A DNA stretch of 64,000 nt from Lunularia cruciata (Eukaryota > Streptophyta > Marchantiopsida > Lunulariales > Lunulariaceae), in NCBI GenBank assembly GCA_948567375.1, contig OX419756.1:59808552-59872551 (forward strand), in the 5' to 3' direction. A program made the position numbers and the translations under genes. The notes below the pieces were generated by a model. That model was not told the origin of the DNA, did not search any database, and saw only the letters and a list, made by a program, of their open reading frames with translations. Positions 34,365 to 45,864 of this stretch are shown in pieces; the stretch's first letter is position 1; each line of letters begins with the position of its first letter.

Positions 34365-34804
34365 ATGGGCCCATAATCCATTGAAATCCATCATAATATT
34401 GATACAAATTTGCATAGCATTTACAACATACAAGGAACAAAAAAAGGTATACAAAGCACTTTTGAAAATATCGTCTTATTGCAAATCTAGTTGCATGAAA
34501 TGAGCAATGGAATACCTATAGGCTAGTATGCATGTTCTAAGCTAATGAAAAACTTGGTTATTTTGCTTGCCCTTGTTTCTCTAGACTGTTGCTTACACAT
34601 TCTGATGCTCAAGCTTCTTGACTATGTTGCAAACATCTTGATTGAATGAACAACATGCTCTCTCAAAAGTAAGATCTAAATACTCTAATCCTAAATAATG
34701 TTGTTTTTGGATGCTGGGTGCTATGTACAAACCCTAACACTTAAAGTACAAGTATATGCTATATTAATGCCACATGTACTACCATATGAAATGTACTTTC
34801 AATA
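34365..34804 (-). repeat. Copia-1 5' LTR
   Basis: Aligned with 30050-30502. The terminal dinucleotide has decayed (TA for TG on the minus strand). Divergence between the two LTRs is considerable, so the insertion is old. Confidence 0.7.
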
Positions 34805-35792
34805 TTTTCCAACAAATATCACAGGTTTAGATTTTATTTGTCAAAGTACTATAGTTTTAAACCACTCCAACTTGGCTTCAATAACTATTAGGTGAGTTTA
34901 CAAAAATGCCACTAACAAGTTTTTAAATCATAAAATTACTCCCCAAAAAATTTTATTTACAAAAATACCCCTAGTTGGTGCCGGGCCTTGGTGTTGGGCT
35001 AAGGAGGGCAGGCCATATTGTGTGGTACCAACTTGGTACATTTGTGGGTTACTCATGCTAACACACACATGCATAAAAACATACAAACAAACTCCAACAT
35101 CATCTTGTTTTTTTTGTTACATTCCATTCCAAGCTCCAATATGTCTGATGTTTGAGTGACAAGATGACCACTACTAGAAGATTTTGGCTGTGTTGTCAAA
35201 GAAGTTGTAGGCATGCATATTGGAAACCTCCCAAATAGAACCCTCAAATATTCATCATGTGTCTTGTGCTTACACCATGTCAAAGTTAACAAGGAATATC
35301 ACATAGAAGCTGGATCATAACAATTATCTAACCCAATAAATGCTAGCTTTATTAAGACATTTACAAAGTTATTAAAGTGGATTATTGCATGCTGTTTAGG
35401 CACAATTTTAAGTTAATGACTTATTATATGATATTAAATAAAATTCCTTGTTTAATAAGCAGCATAGCTGCTTGAATAGAATCTGCCACTTGCCATACTT
35501 CAATGGATAGAACACGCTTTGGACTTCAACATATAGGTCAATCCATCTTTTGGATGTTGATATGGAGTCGAGAATGACTCTGATTCTTCAGTTCAATACC
35601 AATAAAAAAATTACCCCAACTATTTCAAGCATTCTTTGAATATAGGTCAAGACATGAAGGACAATTCTATTTAAAATTATATAACATCTAGTGGAGACTC
35701 ATTGAGTATATTGTTTGCCTTTAGAATCACTATCATACTTCAGAAACTTAGCATTGTACTTTTGATCTCTTAAGTCCTTATGGGGCTATAGG
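34805..35792. other. Unassigned DNA with repeat copy 2
   Basis: Apart from the direct repeat at 35236-35468, no gene or element was recognised. Confidence 0.4.
35236..35468. repeat. Direct repeat, copy 2 (with 32440-32672)
   Basis: Nearly identical to the segment inside copia-1, 2.8 kb away in the same orientation. It starts at CAAATAGAACCCT and ends near TTAATAAGCAGCATA in both. Confidence 0.85.
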
Positions 35793-36419
35793 TACAATGT
35801 CCCAAGGATAAGAGAACCCTCAAGAGAAACACAAGGCTTCAGCCCTCAATACGCCAATGCCCCAAAGGAGGACCTTGTCATTATTATATAGCAAAGGGGA
35901 TCTCCTCAAAGGGAGCTTCACCCTTGGATTAAATATATGGATTGGTGGTATGTTAGTGAGATCCACCTTCAAATTAGCTGCATGGATGGGTGACATGTTG
36001 ATCCTTGTCCTATATGGTTGGTCAAGCAAATTTGACCTAAGAGACTCTTTGGGGAATCTTCCTATAGGAAGCTCAAAACAACTTGGGTGAGGTACCATTG
36101 GAAAGCTCTCAATGAGAAAAATATAGAGGGAAAAGGAAACACTTGTTCCCTTGGGGGGATGAATTAGGTCTTGAATATAAGGGAGAAAGGCAATGGATCA
36201 ACTACATTCACTCAATTTTCAAGACCTAATTCATCCCTTTAGGCCTTTAAAATTGGCTCTGAAGTTTTTGGGGTGTTTTTGGACTCTATCCTATTAGTGG
36301 AAGTACTCTTTTGGTGGCACCTCTGTCTAACCTACTTAGAGCATCATATATAACATCCTTCTAGATATTACCAAGAAATGTTTGACCTCTAGATAATATG
36401 TCTAGCTAATGGTATTACA
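35793..36419 (-). repeat. Solo LTR of the gypsy-2 family, minus strand
   Basis: On the minus strand it starts TGTAATACCATTAGCTAGAC and ends near 35793, matching the 41941-42533 copy best. It has a single U3 unit where gypsy-2 LTRs have two. A foldback (36158-36235) sits in the middle. Flanks ATAGG and CTAGA are not a convincing target duplication. Confidence 0.78.
36158..36235. repeat. Inverted repeat inside solo LTR
   Basis: GATGAATTAGGTCTTGA (36158-36174) and its exact complement (36219-36235) flank 44 bp. Other LTRs of the family have this block once, so one arm is an extra inverted copy, possibly from a template switch. Confidence 0.8.
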
Positions 36420-36838
36420 CTAGAGCTTTCTTGACCAATTTCTTGGTCCATTTGTTCTAGTATATTCAAATTTATTGTCTAGAAAAGAGTAATGAATATT
36501 CTAAGAAGATTTCTCACTTCTATCATGGTTTCATAGAATCTTGGAACCCTATCACATAGATTCCAAAAAGTAGAAATTATTTGTAGAAATAACCAATAGG
36601 TAGTGTTCTACCATGTGGGACTCCAAGCAATACTTATGTGTAGTCCACATTAACCCGTAAGTGGTGAAACTATATATAGATTAGAGATAGTGTATTATCC
36701 AGGTCTACTTCCCTCTTGGACAAGCCATTAGCCAACATCTTGAGGGTCAAGTAGAGGGGCTAAGAGGACTTTCAGTCTAGAGTGTTAATTCCAACCAACC
36801 TAAAAATAAAGATCAATTGTTTGCTAAATTGTGTAACG

Positions 36839-36850
36839 TGGTATCACCAT
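36839..36850 (+). promoter_or_regulatory. Copia-3 primer-binding site
   Basis: TGGTATCACCAT follows the LTR end GTGTAAC within a few bases and matches the first eight bases of the initiator-Met primer site. Confidence 0.65.
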
Positions 36851-37143
36851 GTTGTAATGGAGCATTTTGGCTTGATTTTCTTATCAAGTAAAATGAGTGC
36901 TTGGTCTAGAAGGTTTATGGTGTCATTGGGTTAGCGGTTTACTCTTTTTTGTACCTTTAAGGGTCTATGCTTTGCTGGGTGTTCTAATTTACTCGCTGCT
37001 AGGCTTCCCTCTTCTCAAGCAAGGATGTCAAGTGAAGGGCTTCCCTTTGCAAGGGAGAGTTTGCCAAATTCATGAGAGTGCTATGCATTTTTATTTTGAC
37101 ACAACAATCTAATACTTCTTGTTAAAATCCATATCTTGGAGTG

Positions 37144-37890
37144 ATGGCTTCAATCTCAGCTTTGAGCAATCAACACATTGATTGTCTAAATGAGAAGAAT
37201 TATATTACATGGAGTTTTGTGATGAAGTACTTTTGAGTTCTTTTTAATTGTACCAGTATGTAGATGGGTCATCATAATGTCCAAATAATTGCAAGTCTAT
37301 TCATGAGAGAGAGATATGAGATGTAGAAGAATTGGAATCACACACACAAATTGTCCTTAATGTTAAAACATTGTAGCATAGTTACATACTCAAATGTGAT
37401 ACCATGAAGGAAATGTGTGAAAAATTAACAAAGATACATAAATATGCAAAATTCATGATTGATCTTTTCTTGTAAAAAAAACTCTACAATATCCAATATA
37501 TTGAGGGTGAGTTGATCAAAGGTCTCTTGCCAAATCTTTAACTTAAGAGATCAATATTCAAAAGCCACAGGAGAGATGAGAAAACAGAGTATGGCCATTC
37601 TTGTATTCAACATATTACCAAAATCATGAGATCCTTTGGTACAATCATTAGTATCCAAGAATGTGATCAGATTACAAAAGATGTGGAGGAGATACCAAGA
37701 AAAGAGAGAAATGATACTCCAATTTATGCTTTTACTATGAACAAGGTCAAGGAGCATTTTCAGAAGCATGTGAAGTAGAAACCCACTACTTGTAGAGTTT
37801 GTGGATGGAAGGGTCATTAGAAGTGCAATCCAAATTGCTCTTTGTTGAATTGCAACAAGGCAAGCATGGGTGTTGCTCTTGTGCTATCAA
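37144..37890 (+). pseudogene. Copia-3 gag
   Basis: ATG 37144 starts MASISALSNQH, then LNEKNYITWSFVMKYF, the usual copia gag opening with its Trp, ending at a TGA. Later parts include ESHTQIVLNVKTL and EYGHSCIQH. A zinc-knuckle start, CRVCGWKGH, is present, followed by a stop where the spacing to the last Cys should run. Multiple stops; non-functional. Confidence 0.75.
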
Positions 37891-38339
37891 TTTGAGAAGT
37901 CATACATGGACCTTTGATCATGATTGCATTGTTTGACCATTACATTAGAGTATGTTTGCATTGCAGATGTACACATCCAAGTTGACAAAAGGAATCTTCA
38001 TAAACAAGAATGTGTTAATCCAACTCTAAGGTTATAGTGGAAATGTAAGTGAATCAAGAAGTTTAAGTGAGATGCATTTTGAGATTTGAATATCAAGGAC
38101 GAATCCATTTCTATAGTCATTATGGATGCATATTGAGTTCCTAGAGCATATGATAAGCTTGTATCTACATCAACTTTGTGCAAAAAGGTTGTACATTCAA
38201 CTTGGATAGGACCAATTTTGATTGGATCCTTCCATTAGGAGATGCACTCATATGTAGAAAACTCAATAGTAAAGCTTACCTTATGCTAGAAAGATTGAGG
38301 AAATTGAAAATATAGCCAATACAAGTATTTCTAATCACA

Positions 38340-39200
38340 TGCTTATAGAATGGTATTCAACATTAGCACATGCATTGATGCATACAATTTCTGAAGCTTA
38401 ACGTTGATGGATTAACCATCAAAAGAGAGAAAGGTAGGATACCTACTTGTGACTTGTGTATTGTTGGTAAGAAACATAGACAAACTTTTCTAGATAGACA
38501 TAAGCATGCACATGGCATTCTAGATGTAGTAATGTTAGATCTTGGATACTTTGACACAACTAGCTTTGGTGATGCCAAACAGTTAGATATATGTATATAT
38601 TGATAAGATTTTGGGTATACTAGTTAAGCCTTTTTTGCAGACCAAGGATCAATTTCAGGTTGCCTACAAGACCTAGGAGGAAAAAGTTCAAAGAAGAACA
38701 AGAAGAAAGGTGAAGGTTTCTCTCAAGATCAAGGTGCAAATTTTTTGAATCAGAATCTTCGTGCATATTTCAAGGCTAAAGGCATTTTTCATATGGAAAC
38801 TCCAACTTACATGCATGAGATTGTCAGGATGGCTGAATGCATGATGCGTATGATTGGGTTGCAAATATTGGGCCTTTGTAGCCAAGCCTATGATATGGAT
38901 TTGTAATTGGCTATGATTAGCAAGATTAGGCGGTATGACACTGCATGAAGCATTCTATGGTAGAAAATGCTCTCCTATGCTTACTAATTTGAATATCCAG
39001 CTTGGTATTCAATACCAAAAGAGAAGCATCAAAATTTTGATGCAAAGGCATGAAAGGGAATTTTTGTTGGATATTTGAAGCTACGAAATATGAAGTCCTT
39101 AAACTTGAAACCAATAGAGTTATCATGAGGAGAGATGTGGTTTTTCTTGATGTTGATGAAGATATGATTGTTGATACTATCCCAAGCTTGTAGTGACTTA
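38340..39200 (+). pseudogene. Copia-3 pre-integrase and integrase remnant
   Basis: Contains KLNVDGLTI with CDLCIVGKKHRQTF (38450-38490, zinc C-x2-C part). Then GANFLNQNLRAYFKAKGIFH (about 38728-38790) follows, which matches the second-Asp region of integrase with the D-x-G start missing. A later part resembles the F-x-G-Y, VFLDVDE-type tail. Frames are broken by stops. Confidence 0.68.
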
Positions 39201-39799
39201 GTTAGTGACTTAGTTCTCACTATACAATTAGAATTAGGGTATAGTGTACATATATACATACATGAGAGGATTATTCTTATACTCTTTCCATTCATTCTTG
39301 CTTACCTTCCTTGTGTGCTCTTTCTCCCTCTCATGGTCCATTATGAATGGGTTTTGGAGTGCTGGTCCAGTCCTTGTGTTCTTTGACAGTGATGTTTGTT
39401 GATCCTCTATCAAGAGATCAAGAAATGTGGGGTGAATCACAAAATATTGCATATTCTTTATTCCAACATTCAAGGTTGGAGAACATGATGTAGAGTTTGG
39501 AACCATAGGTCCATGAAGAATCAAGAAAAAAAGAACCTATTGCAAATATGCCAACAAGAGATGCACTTGGAGAACCTATCCAACAAAGGCAAGCAGTTGC
39601 ACCATGATTAAGATGCCATAATACAGGTGGTATTGATCTTGCAAATATCATGGAAGGAAAAAGACATGTCATACACGATGGGAAGGAGATAACACGTTTG
39701 TGCAAGGAGATGTTGATCTTCATATAGAGGTTGTGGATGATGTTCACACCATTGATGCTAAATCCAATCCAAAGACTATTCAAACAAGCTACGGGCTTG

Positions 39800-40030
39800 T
39801 CTTTCAGCAAGGAATGAAAACTTGGCATGAAGGAGGAGCTCAATTCTTTGAAGGAACATGGCATGTGGGAATTTACAGATCTACCAATTGATTGAAGAGT
39901 GATCAATTGCAAATGGGTTTTCTTGTAAAAAGCTTGTAGATGATGGAATAGTTGATTTATTCAAGGCACATCTAGTAGCAAAGGGTTACTCTCATGTGAA
40001 AATGATCAATTACCATGAAACCCCTTGCTA
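39800..40030 (+). pseudogene. Copia-3 RT start
   Basis: Reads HMWEF/GMWEFTDLP-like text, then VINCKWVF, KLVDDGIVDLFKAHLVAKGY and NYHETP, the opening block of copia RT. It stops abruptly at about 40022 and continues into LTR-like sequence, marking the internal deletion. Confidence 0.75.
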
Positions 40031-40234
40031 AGACTAAATTAGTTGCTTACAGAGATATGTTAGAGCTAGTCTCTGGCATTGTTGTAGTAATCCTCGTGGA
40101 GGAAGAGTGTAGAAACAATCTTCTCATTACCCACAAGAGATGCACCTATAGACATATAAGGGATAGTATATTATCCAGGTCTAGTTCTCCCCGGACAAGA
40201 GTTGAGCCAAAAACTTGAGGGTCAGGTAAAGAAG

Positions 40235-40390
40235 ACATGACGATTTCCAGTTCCTAGTGTTAGTTTCAACCAACCAGAAATAGAAATCATTTGTTTGCTG
40301 AGTTTTGTAATATTATTCCAGGTTGAGAAATGTTAATTCCAACCAATCAAAAAATAAAGATTGTTTGTTTGCCAAATTTTTTTAACATTA
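40235..40390. repeat. Tandem duplication at the copia-3 3' LTR end
   Basis: A unit of about 75-80 bp, from TTCCAACCAA to ATTATTCCAGGTTGA, occurs twice in a row (about 40244-40322 and 40338-40400) with roughly 15% difference. The 5' LTR has it once. Confidence 0.65.
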
Positions 40391-40399
40391 TTCCAGGTT

Positions 40400-40802
40400 G
40401 AAAAATCTACTAAAAAAGGAACTATTAGTGGCTTGGAGAATGAAATAAGAATACCTCCAGAATATATGTTTGTAGAAGGTCCAATTTTCCAAGACTGTCT
40501 TCTTTGACTTATTTACTACCAAAATCTTCAAGCAGTGGTTGTGCCAATCCCTCATACACGAGAGATAGTGTGATCACTTGATTGTTCCAAACTACTACTA
40601 CTATGGAGGTTAGCATGCAAACAAAAAAATGAAATGACATTAGAGTTTGTTTATGTATCTCTATGCATAGGCGTTAGTGAAGATACAAAGTGGATACCTG
40701 GCATAGAACCCCAAAAGCCCAACATGGCCTACCCTCTCCCAACACAGCCCCTCTCCAAGCCCTCCAACCAAAGCCAAGGCTGTCCCTAACCAAAGCTATT
40801 TT
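40400..40802. other. Unassigned DNA
   Basis: No gene or element recognised between copia-3 and an RT-X tail. Confidence 0.4.
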
Positions 40803-40935
40803 TATAAAGAGAAAAAGACAACCACATAGAACACATGAAGGGTGGGAAGACCACATCAAGCCATAAAAGGTAAAGATAAGGAGGTAGAATGGGGCTAGGA
40901 CCCAATAGTATTGATATGAGAAATCTGCACTACCT
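40803..40935 (-). mobile_element. RT-X 3' end fragment
   Basis: On the minus strand matches the last 130 bp of RT-X: the ATTGGGTCCTAGCCCCAT hairpin region, CTTGATGTGGTCTTCCCA and the CATGTGTTCTATGTGG end. It is truncated at its 5' side. Confidence 0.75.
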
Positions 40936-41940
40936 TTTTTTTAATAAATTTTAGGTACTTTTATAATTACTAATTTATAAATTGCATTTTTGTAAATTCC
41001 CAAGACCATTATTGTTACCCTAACTATAACTAGCTTCTTGGTTGAGGAGAGGAGAAGGAAGCAAAAAATAGAAGGATATTCTAAAACTTTAGAGAGCTTA
41101 CTTGAATAGCTTACATGAGTGAATAGCCAATCCTATTCAGTTTTCAAATTTGGTTCCATTAATACTTAGATTGAAGGCTATGGAGAATTGAGTAGAAAGT
41201 TATGAGTACTTTTAGGTATTTTAGATTTTAGAGTGATTACTTCAAATTGACAATGATGGGTTAGAAATTTTCATTTCTAATCACTTTGTATTCATGCTTG
41301 AGTTCCATTGGAATCTAGTTTGAAATTTTTTCAAATATAAATTGAAAGTTATGAGAGTTTATACATTTAGGGTTTGGAAATATTTTATTTACTCATGTGA
41401 GTTGAGATGTGAGGGGTTGTGGTTTTGCAGGTATGGGGAAATATGGAGAGGAGCATTGTGTGTTATGATTATTAAAGCATTGGTGTCACAAACGCTTTAC
41501 CTCACAAAGGGTAAAGACCTATGTGGAAGGCCGCACAAGGATTATGATTGGACCACTTGGGATGCTCACATGAAGTAAGCAACCACATTGATGGCGATGG
41601 CACTTGGGATTATGCACGCTCTTTGTATCCCTTTGTTGACCATTTTAGGAATATTGATTGAGTTGTGGGAGTGGTTAGCATCTCAAGTGGGTTATATCTT
41701 GAGGTTATTTGACACTAGTTTTCCATGTCCACATTTATTCCATAGGCTATCCCATACACTCCATGATGAAGCTAGATAGGCTTTTGCCTACCACTTGATT
41801 TTTTTGCCCATGATCCCTTGGATAAGTTAGCATAGTTCTTATTCCTCTTACTCCCTCAATGGTGCCTTCATTATGCTCAAGGGGGACCTGCGGAGCATAG
41901 AGAGGTGGCTGCTAGATATTATTGATTTTGATCCGAGGAT
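40936..41940. other. Unassigned DNA, possibly upstream part of RT-X copy B
   Basis: Open stretches at 41342-41578 and 41588-41779 lack clear motifs. The LTR at 41941-42533 separates this from copy B. If that LTR also inserted into copy B, this would be the 5' part of RT-X, but nothing in A or C covers this region to compare. Confidence 0.35.
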
Positions 41941-42533
41941 TTATACTATTAGCTAGGCATATTATCTAGAGGTGCAATTTGGCTTGTTAATATTTGGAAG
42001 GATATTATATATGATGTTCTTAGTAAATCATATAAATGTGTCACCAAAAGAGGACTTCCACTAATAAGGCAGGAGCCAAAAACACCCTAAAAACTTTAGA
42101 GACAATTTTGGTGGTCTAAAAGGATGAATTAGGCCCTAAAAATGGAAGAAAGCCTTGCCCTCCAAGAGTAAAGCTAGCCTTCTCCTCTCGTTGTTTGTCT
42201 CATTGAGAGTTCCAATGGTACCTCACCCATGTGATTTTGAGCTTTCTATAAGAAGATCCCTTAAACATTCCCTCAAGTCCAACTTGTATGACCAACCAAA
42301 TAGGACAAGAACTAACATGTCACCCATCCATACAACTAATCTAAGGGTGGAGCTTGTTGACATATCACCAATCCATGTATATGAGCCAAGGGTGGAGATT
42401 CCTTTGAGTGAATCCTCTTTGTTATATAATAAAGACAAGGTGCTCCTTTGGGACAGCGGAATATTGATTGTGAAGCTTTGTGTTTTTTCTTTTGTGTTTC
42501 TCTTGGAGGTTCTCCTATCCTTGGAATATTATA
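41941..42533 (+). repeat. Solo LTR of the gypsy-2 family (single-unit type)
   Basis: Aligns with gypsy-2 LTRs from ATACTATTAGCTAGG to TTGGAATATTATA, with one U3 unit. Conserved blocks include CACCAAAAGAGGACTTCCAC, GGATGAATTAGGCC, CATGTCACCCATCCA and TATATAATAAAGACAAGGTG. Ends are decayed and no target duplication is visible. Confidence 0.8.
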
Positions 42534-43199
42534 GTTACCCTACAAGAGGAGTAGGTTAGGGCTGCACATTTTAGGAGACAGATTCTACCACAAGATACCA
42601 TAGAGTCCACTCAATTACAATGGTGCATGACATTACTTTAGGCAAGAGAGTTTAGTAGAACAGCAAAAGTGCTACATCCTTTGTCTATAGCTATCCCACC
42701 AATGACACTATGTTTTCCCTATGCTTGCTTCATCATATGGCAAGAGAGAGAAAGAGAGTACCATTAGAGGTCTTAGATATCAGCTTGAGCAACTTTTATG
42801 GTTTCATAGGTCACTTTTTGCACAAGCATTGTGCACTACCCCTTGCCTCTCCTCAAGAGGCTTGTAAAGGATGGTATATGAGCATCTTAGAGATTTCTTT
42901 CAAGCAGGTGATCATTCAAGTGGATTTACCAAGCTGTTTGAACAATAGTGAGGGGAGATATTCATATGTCAATTAGTTGGGTGTTAGGATCTAGCAAACT
43001 TCTTGCAATGGAGAAAGGAACATGAGGTATTAGACCAATTGCTATTGGAGAGATCTTTTTGTGCTTGGTTAGCTACACCATTGTCCTTTAGCGTTGATCT
43101 CACTTCTAAGAGCACCTCAACCCACATCAGTTTGGAGTAACTACACTTATAGGTTGCGAGGCTATTTACATAGACATTAGGGCACTCTTTGATATCTAT

Positions 43200-44960
43200 C
43201 TAGAGTGTCCTATAGGTGGATGTTGAGAATGCTTTTAATAGCATCTCTTGAGCATCTATCTTTAGAGAGTTTAGGAAGGCCAGTGGATCTTTGGCAAGTC
43301 TCATTCCTTTTGTATGGTTGTTCTATGGTTCTCTTGCTTCCCTTTACTACTAGCATGGGTGGTCATAGGTGGAAATCACCATCACACAGTTGTTGGTACA
43401 TGATAGGGAGATCCTTTAGGGGGATTTTTTTCCATGGCTCACTTTAGAGCTCTCTTGTAATACCAAGGGTTAGCCATATGATCTAGATGTGAAATTTGGT
43501 TTGGTAACATCTAGAATGATGTTATACATGATGGTCAAAATAGATCAGATAGAAGTATCACCAAAAGAGTACTTCTACTAATAGTGCAAAAATCAAAATA
43601 AACTTGAGAACCTTAGAACCAATAGCTAGACATATGATTTAAAGGTGAGAATTGGTTTGGTAACATCTGGAAGGATGTTACACATGATGGACTAAACAGA
43701 TCAGAAAGAGGTATCACCAAAAGGGGACTTCTACTAATAGAGTAGGAACCAAAATATGCCTGAAATCTTTGAAGGCAATTTCGGAGGCCTAAACGGATGA
43801 ATTAGGCCTCAAAAATGTGTAGATCCCCCCCCCCAACGGAGGAAAGTCTGGCATTCCCTCCCCCCTGCTTTGTCTCGTTGAGAGCTTTCCAACGGTACCT
43901 TACTCACGTGATTCTGAGATTCCTATAGGAAGATTCCCTAAAAGATTCCCTCCGGTCAAAGCTTGTTTGACCAACCAGATGGGACCTAGACCAGACAGGT
44001 CACCCATCCAAGTAAGTAATCCAAGGGTGGAGCTTGCTGACATGTCACCTATCTGTGTCCCTAATCCTATGGTGGAGCTTCCTTGGAGGAGATCCTCTTT
44101 GTCTATATAATAAAGAGAAGGTGCTCCCTTGGGGCATCGGATGTTTGAGTGTGCAATCTGTGTTTTCTCTCTTCTCTTGTCCTCGGAGTATTACATCTCT
44201 AATCTACTACTTTGCCATGCTAGGTTGTATATTTCTCTCCTTAGTAGATGATACATATTATGGGCCCCATATATTAGATTAGGCAGACCTTTGATCACTT
44301 GATTACTGAGCTACATCTTGTAGGCTTGAGAGTTAAGGTGTCAAAGTGTAGAGCATAGCCCCATTCAAGTATCCCTTCTCACCTTGAGCTTGCAGAGAGG
44401 TGTGTCACATCTATAGATGGACTATGTATTCTTGGAGTGCTAAAAGGATTCAAGGATTTTGTCATATGCTTCTTAGACGTTGCACTATAAACGATATTCT
44501 CTATGTGGATGACTTTTCTGTACTAGGAGATCCACAAATGGCATTTGGTATACTCTCCTCTAGTATTGCCCTTCAATCAAATTACCTTCTCCGCATGGTT
44601 CTTCCTTCCTTGACTCTCCTATCACATTTGAGAACTTTTGATAGGAGGATTACTTTGGTGATATCATCAGACTAGACATTTGAGTTTGTGATGAGGGATT
44701 TGGCACATAGATAGAACCTCTACTTATCTTGTGCAAAGAATTAGGCCTATTATCTATGGAGAAGATGATACCTATTTTGTGGTTCTTGATATGCCAGTTT
44801 TGGAGAGTTATGTGACCAAGGTGGAAGAGGGATCCTTTTCTCTTTAGGTGTTACTGCAATAGACAAGGGATGGTCTACCTCTATGGGCATGGAAGGACCT
44901 TCCATCATTTGCTTTACTATCATCAAATTGGGCCAGAGGTTTGCAGTCTTCCTTGATAGA
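43200..44960 (+). pseudogene. RT-X reverse transcriptase domain (interrupted by solo LTR)
   Basis: Motifs in order: VDVENAFNSIS (43216-43248, first catalytic Asp), GDPLGG with AHFRA after it (43407 on), then after the 740-bp LTR an STTLPC stretch and a VDDT box (44241-44255, catalytic Asp pair). Further come CVTSIDGLCILGVL near 44405 and LPLWAWKDLPSF near 44880. The order fits RTs of the non-LTR/retrointron side rather than gypsy or copia. Stops and shifts are frequent. Confidence 0.75.
43456..44195 (+). repeat. Solo LTR of gypsy-2, with perfect target duplication
   Basis: 740 bp, TGTAATACCAAGGG to TATTACA, both ends intact. Flanked by TCTCT on each side (43451-43455, 44196-44200), a perfect 5-bp target duplication. 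It has the double U3 unit and is the closest relative of the gypsy-2 LTR at 25051. TATATAATAAAG at 44105-44116. It formed by recombination between LTRs of a full element inserted in RT-X copy B. Confidence 0.93.
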
Positions 44961-44978
44961 GCGATAGTGTTGGCATAT

Positions 44979-45714
44979 GGTAATACCAATAGCTAGATAT
45001 ATTATCTAGAGTTGAAAATTGACTTGGTAATATCTGGAAGGATGGTAAGTATGATGAGCTGCATAGATCAGAGAGAAGTGTCACAAAAAGAGCACTTTTA
45101 CTAATAGAGTAGGAGCCAAAAATAGCTTGAAAATGTAATACCAATAGCTAGATATATGATCTAGAGGTGAAAAAATAATTTGTAGCAAATAGGAGGATAT
45201 ATAAATAATGGAATAATTAGGTCAGATAGAGTTATCACCAAGAGAGTACTTCTACTAATAGTGCAGGAGTTGAGAAAATCTTGGAAACTTCAGAGTCAAT
45301 TTTAGAGGCCTAAACAAATGAATTAGGCCTTGAAGATGTGCTATTGTTCCCCCTTCTTCTTGGAAAAGGTAAGGCTAGCCTTTCCTGCCCCTAGGCTTTC
45401 CAATGGTACCTCATCCATGCAATTTAGAGATTCCTACAAGAAGATTCCCTAAAGATTCCTTCCCATCAAAGATGGTTTGACCAACCAGATATGATCAAAC
45501 TTGACATGCACCCATGCATGCAACTAATCTAAGTGTAGAGCTCGTTGACATGTCACCAACCCATGTAAGTGATCCAACCGTTGTTCTTTTGGGGAAGTCC
45601 ACCTTGCTATATAATACAGTCAAGGTGCTCCTTTGGGGCACCGAAGATTGAATGTGAAGGTTGTGTTTCTTCTTCTATGTTTCTCTTAAGGTCTCTTATC
45701 CTTGGAAGATTACA
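44979..45714 (+). repeat. Solo LTR of the gypsy-2 family, second insertion in RT-X
   Basis: 736 bp, diverged from the 43456 copy, with two U3 units (starts at 44983 and again at 45139). The first base pair has decayed to GG; the end is ATTACA. Flanks are CATAT on both sides (44974-44978, 45715-45719), a perfect 5-bp duplication. Copy C has the uninterrupted site (GCATACGCTACATT near 58580), which confirms insertion into RT-X. Confidence 0.9.
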
Positions 45715-45864
45715 CATATGGTACATTCTCCCCTAGTTGACTCGTCCATTCATCGGGCCACTAGAGCATGTCTTCACTCTTGCTCCAACAAGGGTACAAG
45801 CTCTTGGATCCTAACTCACCTATGCATTAGGGCATTCTGACTTGCACCAACCAATTTCTCTACA

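Larger units (their letters stand above)
30050..34804 (-). mobile_element. Copia-1: Ty1/copia element
   Basis: About 4.75 kb on the minus strand. The 5' LTR lies at about 34365-34804 and the 3' LTR at about 30050-30502. Reading leftwards the order is gag, zinc knuckle, protease end and pre-integrase domain, integrase C-terminus, RT pieces, RNase H: the copia order. The purine tract GAGAGGGAG (complement of 30503-30511) abuts the 3' LTR start. The integrase core is replaced by a 230-bp repeat (32440-32672). All frames are broken. Confidence 0.8.
36690..40390 (+). mobile_element. Copia-3: Ty1/copia element, internally deleted
   Basis: Plus strand. A short LTR part (36690-36836) recurs at 40165-40315, and TGGTATCACCAT (36839-36850) follows the left copy as primer-binding site. 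Gag, zinc knuckle, integrase and the very start of RT are present, then sequence passes into the 3' LTR. Most of RT and all RNase H are gone. Only the right part of each LTR could be aligned. Confidence 0.75.

Noticed and set aside
34393-34410. Copia-1 primer-binding site at the TTGATACAA block
   Set aside because: LTR similarity continues leftwards through this block, so it lies inside the LTR; a weaker candidate at 34353-34364 was preferred.
35788-36424. Target duplication of the minus-strand solo LTR
   Set aside because: ATAGG and CTAGA agree at only three positions, no better than chance.
39418-39912. 164-codon open frame on the minus strand
   Set aside because: It is antisense to the copia-3 region leading into the RT start, and its sequence has no family motif.
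42155-42559. 134-codon open frame on the plus strand
   Set aside because: It lies within a solo LTR of the gypsy-2 family and is not kept open in the other LTR copies.
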